The notes under the pieces were generated by a model that was not told the origin of the DNA, searched no databases, and saw nothing but the letters and a program-made list of their open reading frames with translations. A program made the position numbers and the translations under genes. This document shows, one piece after another, positions 35,124 through 44,450 of a DNA stretch of 55,874 nt. Every line of letters begins with the position of its first letter. Within the stretch, counting starts at the first letter, position 1. Source of the DNA: Cylindrotheca closterium (taxonomy: Eukaryota; Bacillariophyta; Bacillariophyceae; Bacillariales; Bacillariaceae); NCBI GenBank assembly GCA_933822405.4, contig CAKOGP040000391.1, positions 13,791-69,664 on the forward strand. The letters are read 5' to 3'.

Positions 35124-35474
35124 CCCTTTGCACTGGTGTGTTCTGGGGGATTGATGAAAATACATGTAGTGACGTAAAGTAGTTTTGATCGGTCAATCAA
35201 TCTTGGTGCCAAGGCAGCCAGGATCGGAACCTGGTAATACTAGCTTCGTACTCGAGGTATCCTATTACGATGGCTAAAACGATATTTATGCTTTTGGGGG
35301 ATTTTTTATGTATCTTTTCATCATCTTGCTTTGGAACGACCTCGCCCCCAGTTTTGTTGGAGAGACCCGGAGGGCAGGCGTTGTTGGAATCAATCACAAG
35401 ACATACCCAATTTGAGTGGGTACATGGTTCAATTGGTTGCATTGGAAGTTTCAAATCCAGGATTTTGTGAAACG
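35124..35474. other. Intergenic between SMC3 and the myotubularin gene
   Basis: No gene recognised. A perfect 5-bp stem with a 7-base loop at 35218-35234 (CCAGG and CCTGG around ATCGGAA) recalls a tRNA arm, but no flanking cloverleaf exists. Confidence 0.4.
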
Positions 35475-38020
35475 ATGGCCAGTCAAGCTGCCACTTCAGG
35501 TGAAACAGACCCTTTGGGAAGTGAATCAATCGATGAAATCCTAAAGGAGACTGAAAATCTCATGCAAGACATAGATGTAGATTTGAGTGCGGATTCCGCG
35601 GGAATGGTATATCAAGGGTTTTCAATTGACAGCGATGGCGAAGAAGACACGCCAGAAAATAGCAACAATAACCACAAGGTGGATTTAGATGATCACCCGC
35701 TCTCGGATCATTTGTTGCCAGCTCTCACAGCACCCGATCCAACCACGCAGTTGCAAGGGAGTACGGAACCTACTTCAAACACCAGCGCAGGAATGTTGGC
35801 GACTCCAGCGGCCAGCAATGCAACTATGGACACATTTAAGCAACAAACATCTCGTTTTGCGTCCAATTTAGCTTCGATGGCGCAAAGGGCAGCCAGAGAA
35901 GTTGCTGCTGCCACGAATACAGTTCCAATGACAGGAGCACCAGTTAAGGGAGCCCCTGTTGTCCATAGACAAGGTGCACTCCACCCTGCTGGCAGCAATC
36001 AGCAACAGCCTTCTCTAGCAAATGGAGTACAAGGAACCCAATGCAATAGCACTGGATTTAGCGCTGAACAAACACAAAGTCTAATAAAGGATCATTTCGG
36101 AGACTTATTGCCAAACGAGAGGCTGATCATGTTTCTTCCCAATCTTCTACATGTCAGTGATACATCGGGCGTTTCATACTTCGCATCAAATTCATCTGGT
36201 CTATCGATGTGGTGCTGCGTATTGACATACTACCGTATAATTCTTTTCACTACCGCTGAAAAACAGCAACTCGAAATGCCCCTCCCTGCTGGATGGAACC
36301 CGCTTTGTTGGCCAAAAGCACCTTTCCAGAAATGTTTGGAATTGCCTCTTGGATGTATTGACCGAATTGAGAAAACTGTTTACCAAGCCGGGGGCTCGAG
36401 TTATATGGGACTTTTGCTCACATCTAAAGATTCGGGGCGGGTTATCAGGTTCACTACGCAGAGCTATCTGGAGACTGGGAGAGCTTTCGATTCAATCAAC
36501 ACCTATGCATTCCCTGGTCGAAAATTCCTTGGCTATCTTTTTGCATTTGAGTCGAAGCGTAATGAAGTAATGGCAAGTATCACTGTCAATGAGGCAGGCC
36601 AGCAAACGATCACGATTCCTCCGACGGCAAAGAGATTTGACGCTACGGTTGAGTTCCCAAGACTTCTAGCCAAAACGTCGATTACTCAGTCGCCTTGGGT
36701 AATGTGGGGTTTGTTGAATGCAGGTTATCAACTATCACCAACTTATCCATCAGTACTGGTGGGGCCAGCTACCTTGGACGAAACACAACCAGAATCTCAG
36801 CATGTTATCCGTCAGTGTGCGGCATTCCGAAGTGAAAGGAGACTTCCGAGTTTGACATGGTGTGATACTGGTGGAGCATCAATTTGGAGGTGTGCGCAGC
36901 CAAAAGTCGGGCTTCAAGGGAATCGGAGCCCAGCTGATGAGCTTTTCTTGCGACACATTGCAGAAAGTGCTCGTGGTGCAAACGCTATGACAGAACAACC
37001 TCCTGTGTATTCTCGAAGTATTCTCCAGCAACTAACAGGAGATCACGCAAAAGATTGGGTACCAGAACATGGCTGTAGCTTAAAGATTCTTGATCTTAGA
37101 CCACGCTCCGCTGCTATGGCCAATCGTACTGGGGGTAAGACTTTCTCGCGTTCTTTGATTGTTTCAGCCCCTTTTTCCAACACTCTAACTGACATTCCTT
37201 GAAATTCAAAGGGTACGGATACGAAAATACGTCCAATTATATGAGTACTACCTTACAGTTTTGCAACATTGCAAATATTCATGCTGTTAGAGATAGTTAC
37301 CAGAAGCTTTGTACGCTCTGTACAAGCCGCTCAATCGCTGATGTCAACTGGAATTCTCTCGTGGAGGATACAAAATGGCTTTCTCACGTTCGCGTTATTT
37401 TGGCGGCTGCTTGGGAGACGGCATATTGGGTTCATATTTGGAGAATGCCTGTTCTTCTTCATTGCAGCCACGGGTGGGACCGAACATCCCAAGTCTCTGC
37501 ATTGGCTCAGCTGCTGTTGGATCCATACTATCGGACCCGTCATGGCTTTTCGGTCCTTGTGGAGAAAGACTTCATGAGCTTTGGTCATCCATTTCACAAG
37601 AGGTGTGCCCATGGTGAAGGTCGAGGTGACAAGGTTGCCGCACATGTTGCAACTCCAGATGAGGGACAAGTATCGCCAGTATTCTTGCAGTTTGTTGATT
37701 GTGTTTATCAAATTGTGCAGCAATATCCTGAATGTTTCGAGTTCAATACAACGTACTTGCAAGAGCTCTCATTCAATATCTACAACAATCGTTTTGGCAG
37801 CATGCTTTGCGATACCGAAAAGGATAGAGAAGTTGCCGCAAGCATCAGACAACGGACGTACTCGGTTTGGGATCACTTGGATGCATCTGCTGCATTCAAG
37901 AATAGCGACTACACGGAAAGCGCCGGCGTCTTGTTGATGCCGCTGTCCATGCTCTTGCGGAATGTGAAACTTTGGCAAGAAAGACACTGCTTTTATGGGC
38001 CAAAGGCTACATATCGATAA
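35475..38020 (+). CDS. Myotubularin-family phosphoinositide phosphatase, two exons, altered active-site motif
   Basis: Exons are 35475-37134 and 37212-38020 with a 77-nt intron, giving 822 residues from the ATG at 35475. An in-frame ATG at 35424 would add 17. The first 200 residues are acidic and Ser/Gln-rich. A PH-GRAM domain follows (LPNERLIMFLPNLLHVSD, YYRIILFT, ELPLGCIDRIEK), and then the phosphatase domain (LKILDLRPRSAAMANRTGG, FCNIANIHAVRDSY, PVLLHCSHGWDRTSQ, FMSFGHPFHKRCAHG, PVFLQFVDC). Myotubularins remove the 3-phosphate of PI3P and PI(3,5)P2 on endosomes. The Cys, the Asp before Arg, and the Arg of CX5R are kept, but the third residue, normally Asp (CSDGWDR), is His. Whether it is active is therefore open. 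Confidence 0.9.
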
Positions 38021-38126
38021 GAATAGAACCCCGGAAGTTTTTCCATCGGAGCCATAGGTTCAGCTACTTCTTCAAGGATGGACGAAAACATCCCATAGAG
38101 ACTTCAGAGCTTTGATTGTTGCGTCC

Positions 38127-38921
38127 TTAATTCTGCCTTCTCTCTGTCAACGGTGAATTCTCTTGTATACCGACCAGAGCAATATCTTCTTCTTTGTGAT
38201 AGGGTGTGGTTTGACAGTTGTCAGCTTCGTCGAACTCAGTTTCTGCGGACCTTCTGCCATCAGCAGTCAAGACATCCGAAAGAGTTCGGCCTTCGATTTG
38301 AGTTCCAAGGTAACATATCTGGATCATAAGGCTTGCATTTACCAGAGCTGCAGAGCCAAATGTGGCAATGAGAAGCCCATCTGCATCGTTCAATTGAACT
38401 GTTGTGAAAAGTCTAATAAGACAGCCTATCGTTGCCAAACCAGCGGTAATGGGAGAGTAATCGCCTGCTTTTTGCCGCCTGTGATTTAGAATAAACTGAG
38501 GGATTAAAGCACCTGTGTTCAATACTGCAGAAATCCCTTGTCCGAGCGCAACCAATTGAATTGGAGCTGTCAGCAGCAGAAGAATGGAAACTGCAAGGAA
38601 GATTGTGACTTGGCACTTGAATCTGTGATTCGCAAGCGTCTGGTAGTATGCCACTAGACAGAGAACCACTGCAGCCTCGAGTGCGAGTATCAGAGTTTCA
38701 ATATACGTCGATAAGTTGTATCCTTGGTTGATATAGTAGATGTCCGAAGCTGTGTAAGAGGTCAGCTTAAGCCACCATGTAGAAAGAACCAGGCCTTCTG
38801 CAGCCTTTTGCTTTTGCCGCCATAATCTAAGAATAATTGGACTGTAGAGTGCGAAGGAACCAACCCCAACCAAATAACCCAATATTTGAGCAAAGACAGT
38901 TGAGTCTGCAAAGGGCGCCAT
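38127..38921 (-). CDS. MPDU1-like PQ-loop membrane protein
   Basis: A single exon of 264 residues with about seven hydrophobic segments. It follows the layout of MPDU1 (mannose-P-dolichol utilisation defect 1). The N-terminal PQ-loop-like segment is GYLVGVGSFALYSPIIL followed by KAAEGLVLST, and the second one is ALIPQFILNHR with YSPITAGLATIGCLIRLFTT. MPDU1 in animals is needed for use of dolichol-linked mannose and glucose in the ER. The sister PQ-loop families are SWEET sugar transporters and cystinosin. In the first repeat the PQ pair is replaced by SP. The C-terminal 60 residues are polar and acidic. Confidence 0.75.
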   Translation of the reverse strand: MAPFADSTVFAQILGYLVGVGSFALYSPIILRLWRQKQKAAEGLVLSTWWLKLTSYTASDIYYINQGYNLSTYIETLILALEAAVVLCLVAYYQTLANHRFKCQVTIFLAVSILLLLTAPIQLVALGQGISAVLNTGALIPQFILNHRRQKAGDYSPITAGLATIGCLIRLFTTVQLNDADGLLIATFGSAALVNASLMIQICYLGTQIEGRTLSDVLTADGRRSAETEFDEADNCQTTPYHKEEDIALVGIQENSPLTERRQN

Positions 38922-39346
38922 TTGGATGTACTCGTACTACTATCGATAGCGGCTTGTTTCAGATGCTGCCAGAAAAAAACCCAAACCGGAAGACCCTTAT
39001 CAGAATCCCCGCGCTTTGCGGGATTTCTGAGACATGGTTTCTTACTCGTAGTACCGATACCCGGTACCTGTATCGTGCTGTCAACGAATGAAAGAGGTGA
39101 CAGAGCCCAACAATGGTGAAGAGGGAGAGACAATTGAGGCGGTTCAGCGAACATCTCAATTGATCCAATCTCAATAAACCGAGCCATCATGCCAAGGATC
39201 TCTACATGGCGAGCGGGGGGAATGGCTTCTTCCCAACTTGTATGTGATATACGTACGTATATACGTACACAGGATAGATGGTCGACTACATCGACTCTTT
39301 TGCAAGTTGTTGATCTTCAAAGACACAAGCGAATTGTCATAAAATC
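38922..39346. promoter_or_regulatory. Divergent promoter region between the PQ-loop gene and the carrier fusion
   Basis: This 425-bp spacer has no gene. It contains a run of related palindromic strings, GTACCGATACCCGGTACC at 39050-39067 and TACGTACGTATATACGTAC at about 39250-39268. Confidence 0.45.
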
Positions 39347-42300
39347 ATGTCAGGTAAGACGCTGGATCATGATGTTTCAAAGCCGACACACACACGACGA
39401 GGCAGGGATGCCACTTTACCAAGTGCTGTTGAGGTGCTACCAGTGAAAGAAGGGGAGGATGTTGACACAAATCGGATAGGAGAAATCGAAGAAGATTCTG
39501 CAGCCAAAAATCCTGCTGAAAGAAGTTCCGGGAAAGGTGAAAACAATAATGTTCGTATTCGAATAGGATGTAGAAAAACTAAGGAAGACAAAGAGCTCAT
39601 TAGGCTTGCCCTCCATCGAAATCCATTCTTTACCTGTATGGATGAAGAGCAAATTCAGCGGTTTGTGGAAGTCGCAGAGTGCCGGTCGTTTCGACCTGGC
39701 GAAGCTGTTATACTCGAGGGATGCAGAGATGAAAGAATGATGTACGATTACCAAGCGGATGCAGATGAATCACTTGGACCAGCTGATGTAGATGAGTTTT
39801 TGCTGGATGAAGAGAACAAGAGCAATGTCAATATTGAAACTGACAGCTCTGCGATGCATGCCGAATCAGACGCTTTCAATCTAGCATTACATACCCTGGA
39901 TCATGTACCACCACCATTTTCCGCGTCGAAACCTCTACTCTATATCATTAAGGAAGGAAACGCTGATGTACTGTATCATGCAAATTTCAATCCAGCATCT
40001 CTTGGACCAGGAACATTATTTGGAGAAGGACGGTTTCTTTTCGGAAGGCAGCATTCTGCGTCTATTGTGGCCGCTGGCCCTTTGAAATGCTGGGTAGTAG
40101 GACTCGATACATTCTTAAAAGATGTCTTAAATAGTGAGAACCTGAAGAAAATTTTTGCTCAGCACGCTCACAGAAACGACAGTCAAGGGAAACTATATAT
40201 GACTATGGACGACTTCATTCATTCATGCTTACACGATGAGCAAAGGGAATCACAAAATATGGAAAATGTAACAGATGATTCCACAATTGAGAACGCATAC
40301 AATAGCATCTTGAGCAGCTCTGTGATGCAACTATTCAACAACAATCAGATTTTCCTATCCGATTTCTGTCTGTTCTATCTACTCATTTCAAGACCTGATC
40401 CAGAGATCGACATTGCATTTCTCTTGATGGACCGGCACAAGACGGGGTCCATCACAAAGGCTGACTTTCAGGAATATGTTTCACGGCTTCCATATTATTT
40501 TGACCCAGAGTCAGAGTTCGTCGAACGTCACTTCGGATATGGGCAGACAGTTCGAAACTATCAATTCTCTCAGTTCCTTGTCGATCTGCAAAAAGAAATG
40601 GGCCGTCAGGCTTACATCCACGAAGCCAGGCAGTTTCAAGCAGAATTCGAAGGTGAAGGGTTGTTTCTTCCAGCTGAACAGTTTGTAGAATTGTTGAAAT
40701 CAACTTGCAGCTGGCGACTCCCTCCAGGTGTCGTAGATCGACTAGAGTCATTGTACTCTAAGGGACCAGTAGAGTCCGCGGAATCCACGGCCATTGCTTC
40801 TGTACGAGCTGGCAAAATCAAAGGGGACTCAGTTCATCAAGTGAAGGAGTACTCAAAAAAATCTATTCTATGTGATTTCGAACAGAAGCGACTAAAACTT
40901 GGTACACGATACTTCACATATTTGGACTACACTGCTTTTCAAGAAGTCCTCGGGGTGCTTCCTGGAATCTACAATCTGATCGACCGAGCATGCAAAATCA
41001 AGAACGGACCAATTTCTCCTGATGATTTCAAGGTGGCAAATCGAGTACTTGGGCTTGGGGGTCGGTTAAGCCGTCGTCAAGTGGATATCATATTTCAATT
41101 ATTTGATTTAGATCGTGATGGTTATGTGTCTGCAGAGGATGTCTTTGGTGTTTGTGGCATTGAATATGCCTATCGACTTGAAGCAGGAGTTGGTCGTGGA
41201 GGAAAGTCCACATTTGCTCCTCCACCAAAATATAATAGCACCGCTGAAGTCCTTCGAGGTGGATCGGAGTCAGAAGAATTTGATCGAGAGCCGCAACCCG
41301 GAACGAAGGCAGAACAACCTGAGCATATCGTGGAATCTATCTTGAATCACGTGACGCATTTCTTGTTATCTTCAGTGGCAGGCGGAATTGGCATTGCCAC
41401 TGTGTATCGTGAGTCAAAGAGTCAATGCCACTTTGTCGTTTACATCGCTTTAACTATAATGAATGTTTCTGATACGCAGCCTTGGACTTGGTGAAAACAC
41501 GGATGATGAATCAAAGAATATCTGCAGATAGCAAACGAATTTACTTGAGTTCTTTCGATTGTTTAATGAAAGTTCTCCGTTTTGAAGGCATTGGCGGGCT
41601 CTACCGAGGTTTACTCCCACCTTTCATGGCTGTAGGGCCTGAGAAGTTCATCAAGTTTACCGTCAACGACTTGTTGAAAGGGCTTTCCAATAGCCGTGAG
41701 AAAGCCCATTGGTCTATGGAAATGGTCAGTGGTGCTTGCGCCGGCGCTTGTCAGCTATTGGTTACGAATCCATCGGAAATCACAAAGATTAGGCTGCAGA
41801 TGCAAGGAGAGTCGATGAGACTGTTCAGGGAAAATGGTTTCCGTGCGCCGAGGGCGCTTTCGTTCTCCGAGGTGGCAGCTGATCTGGGCTTTTCTGGTTT
41901 GTACAAAGGAGCTCAAGCTTGTCTACTTCGAGATATTCCTTTTGGTGCTATCTACTTCCGTACGTTATTTCTTCCACCCTTGTGTTAAAGTCTGACCTGC
42001 TTTCTCACTTTATATTTTCTCAGCTGCATATGCTGTATGCAAGGATTACCTTGCAGATCTAGAGGGCACACAAGGTTCTGTTTCAGCATCACAAATTCTT
42101 TTGGCCGGTACTCTAGCTGGAATTCCAGCCTCCTTCCTTACCACCCCAGCTGACGTTGTGAAGACCCGACTTCAAGTGACTCCTCGTCCCGGCGACTCAG
42201 TGTACACCGGCATTGGTGATTGCGTTAGAAAGATGTACGCGACCGAAGGACCCACTGCATTCTTTAAGGGAAGCTTGTTTCGCTGCGCCCGGATCTCGCC

Positions 42301-42517
42301 GCAGTTTGGAATTTCTTTGCTCTGTTACGAACATTTGTCGAAGTTCTTTGGAAAACATCAAGCCCACTTGAAACCTCCTACGAACGCCCCTATTGACCCT
42401 CGGGACTACAGGAGGGCTTTCAACCTTCAAAACCTAGGGGAGAAAAGTGGCGATATTGATAATCTTGTGAAAACACTGAACATGGGTTTTCGAAGTCCAA
42501 AGAAGCCAGAAGGTTGA
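39347..42517 (+). CDS. Aspartate/glutamate-type mitochondrial carrier fused to a cyclic-nucleotide-binding-like domain and EF-hands, three exons
   Basis: Exons are 39347-41408, 41480-41959 and 42024-42517, with introns of 71 and 64 nt, giving 1011 residues. After a polar leader, residues of about 84-261 read as a cyclic-nucleotide-binding (CNB) domain (NPFFTCMDEEQIQRF, FRPGEAVILEG, LLYIIKEGNADVLYHA, LGPGTLFGEG at 220-229, CWVVGLDTF) with an acidic insert near 125-170. A helical region with EF-hands follows; the clearest Ca loop is DLDRDGYVSAED near 587. Then come three mitochondrial-carrier repeats with PLDLVKTRM, NPSEITKIRL and TPADVVKTRLQ. The EF-hand plus carrier part closely follows aralar/citrin, the Ca-regulated inner-membrane aspartate/glutamate exchanger. 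The usual phosphate-binding Arg of the CNB domain is at best shifted (GRQHSA), so nucleotide binding is uncertain. Confidence 0.88.
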
Positions 42518-42756
42518 TAGAGTCTGCAAATGTGGGAAAACAGACATAATCAAGACACTGACCGCTTTGGTGAATATGTAGACAAGTGAGTCAGAGGACT
42601 GCTGGGTTGGGAGGGTGGGTCAGTTCCCACAAAACACTTTAAGACCGGCGCACATGCAAGGTACAATAGTAAGCAAAGCTGCACACAGGGAAAGAAGCGA
42701 CCGGCCACTTTGCAGATTAGCGGTTTAAGATCTATCATTGCTTCTTGATATGGAAA

Positions 42757-43515
42757 TCATCTTTTCTTAGTTTTCTTGCCTGTTAACGCACTCCACATTC
42801 CACTATTCTTCTTTGACTTTTCAGCTACATCCTGACCATTTATCGGCGGAGACTTGCCTCTACTTTTCTGGTTAATTTGTTTGTCAAATTTCTTGTCTTT
42901 CTTCATCAACTTCTTGGAAGATTTTTTTTTCGGTTTCTGTTCCTTCTGTGGTGACTCCTCGTCATCCTCGACAATCTGTGTGAGACGCATTTGGTCTATT
43001 TCATGTTGCAAACGGCTTTCTGCAATTGCCCTATTCAAGTCGAGCCTTTCTTGCTCTGCTGGATCAATCGTCTCCTTTTTTATGCGACCCACCTGTGACT
43101 GGCGTGAGTGTTGGAGAGTCGCAGCATATACCATGTCTTGCCAGTTGTCTTCTTCATCATCGTTTTCGTCTATGAAGCCGTTCAATAGGTTTGAGAGTCC
43201 GCTGCGTGCTTCGCCAGAAGACCTGTCATTTCCCGCTTGCCCTGGCAGGCGTTGTGCTAGTAGGTACTGTTCGCGAGCATTCTTAGGACGGTTGCTGGAA
43301 GACGATTCCAAATAGAGCGATTCCAGATCTGACATTGCTGAGAGTCCGGACACGACGCTGTCTTCATCCCCTGTACTTGAATGCGATGGACCATATTGGT
43401 GCATTGCGGAATATGCTGGAGGACCTCTGAAAGTGTGTGGAGGACGAGGACGAAGCGTGTCAGGTCGTGACTCGGCTTCGTCATCTTCTAGTCCAGGTCT
43501 TCGAAAGGGTGCCAT
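42757..43515 (-). CDS. Charged, mostly disordered protein with a candidate ubiquitin-interacting motif
   Basis: Single exon, 252 residues, no known family. The first half is Ser/Asp/Glu-rich. It is followed by an acidic patch (ENDDEEDNWQDMVYAATL) and a helix EQERLDLNRAIAESRLQHE. That helix fits the UIM pattern of acidic residues, Leu, Ala-hydrophobic and Ser at the right spacing. The last 60 residues are Lys/Ser-rich (KPKKKSSKKLMKKDKKFD) and probably nuclear. The function is not known. Confidence 0.6.
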   Translation of the reverse strand: MAPFRRPGLEDDEAESRPDTLRPRPPHTFRGPPAYSAMHQYGPSHSSTGDEDSVVSGLSAMSDLESLYLESSSSNRPKNAREQYLLAQRLPGQAGNDRSSGEARSGLSNLLNGFIDENDDEEDNWQDMVYAATLQHSRQSQVGRIKKETIDPAEQERLDLNRAIAESRLQHEIDQMRLTQIVEDDEESPQKEQKPKKKSSKKLMKKDKKFDKQINQKSRGKSPPINGQDVAEKSKKNSGMWSALTGKKTKKR

Positions 43516-43835
43516 TATATGTTTTTTGCTGCGTTGTTGCTGCTGTTGCGGCTTATATTGTCTCGGAAGTGCAGCACTATCTGGATTGTGTAGAAGTTAT
43601 TCACGACTCCTCGACTACCCAGTCAAGTCTCCGGGTTATGAGAAATACAAGTCTCACAAGTCAGTCCTTCTACTCCACAAAGACGTCTGTTCTCATCACC
43701 GAGTCGAATGTGCATTCACTCTTAAGAAACATCATTTGCGTTGTGATTGCTTGACTGTACGTGCCGGTGCAGGAAGGAGGGACACCATTTTCTAGAACTG
43801 GAAGTAGACTTTACTGACAGATCGCCACGAAATAG
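43516..43835. promoter_or_regulatory. Divergent promoter region between the UIM-like gene and bL20m
   Basis: This 320-bp spacer lies between two start codons. Open frames that cross it are shadows without conserved content. Confidence 0.4.
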
Positions 43836-44364
43836 ATGTCGTTCGCTTCTATCTCACGAGGGCTTGGCCGATTTGCCTTGAATAATGCAAATACAGTTCA
43901 AAGTCTTGCTCCCTATGTGATAGGTTCCACCGCCCTTGGAGCCCGAACATTTGCAAGCAAAAAGGTATGACAAAATTCAAGTTTTGTTGCTATCCAATCC
44001 AAATAATTCCGATATAATTGATTTACTTTTGAATTTGCAGAAAAAGAACCTCCTCAAGCATGCTAAGGGATTCCGTGGAAGATCGAAGAACTGCTTTCGA
44101 GTTGCTATCCGACGAGTTCACAAATCTTGGCAGTACTCATATCGCGACCGGCGAAGGAAGAAACGCGAATGGCACAAATTGTGGATCCAACGTATATCGG
44201 CTGGTGTAAGGCAATACTCATGGAGATACTCGGAATTCTTCAACCACTATAGAAAATCAGATCTACAGATGGATCGGAAGATTCTTGCAGAATTGGCTGC
44301 AAATGAGCCATTTGCGTTCCGCTCAGTTTTGCAAGTAGTTGAACACCAAAAGATGAGCAAATAG
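43836..44364 (+). CDS. Mitochondrial ribosomal protein bL20, two exons
   Basis: Exons are 43836-43964 and 44041-44364, separated by a 76-nt intron, giving 150 residues. The first exon encodes a 43-residue presequence (MSFASISRGLGRFALNN...) that is basic and acid-free, as for mitochondrial import, with no signal peptide for the plastid route. The second encodes the bL20 fold: LLKHAKGFRGRSKNCFRVA, YSYRDRRRKKREWHKLWIQR and RKILAELAANEPFAF. bL20 binds 23S rRNA early in large-subunit assembly. The intron falls exactly at the presequence/mature border. Confidence 0.9.
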
Positions 44365-44450
44365 GCCAGAGAAATAATGGATAGCTAAGAGATGAGTTGT
44401 TACATGATGCTGATTATCCGATTGCTATGTATCATTCTGTCGTATACCCG

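Noticed and set aside
35218..35234. tRNA-like stem-loop CCAGG-ATCGGAA-CCTGG
   Set aside because: It can be read as an anticodon arm on the plus strand or a T-arm on the minus strand. No D-arm, acceptor stem or conserved T-loop purine and A exist around it.
43433..43795. Two overlapping plus-strand ORFs at the start of the UIM-like gene
   Set aside because: They are the antisense of a Pro/Arg/Asp-rich coding start plus spacer, without conserved features.
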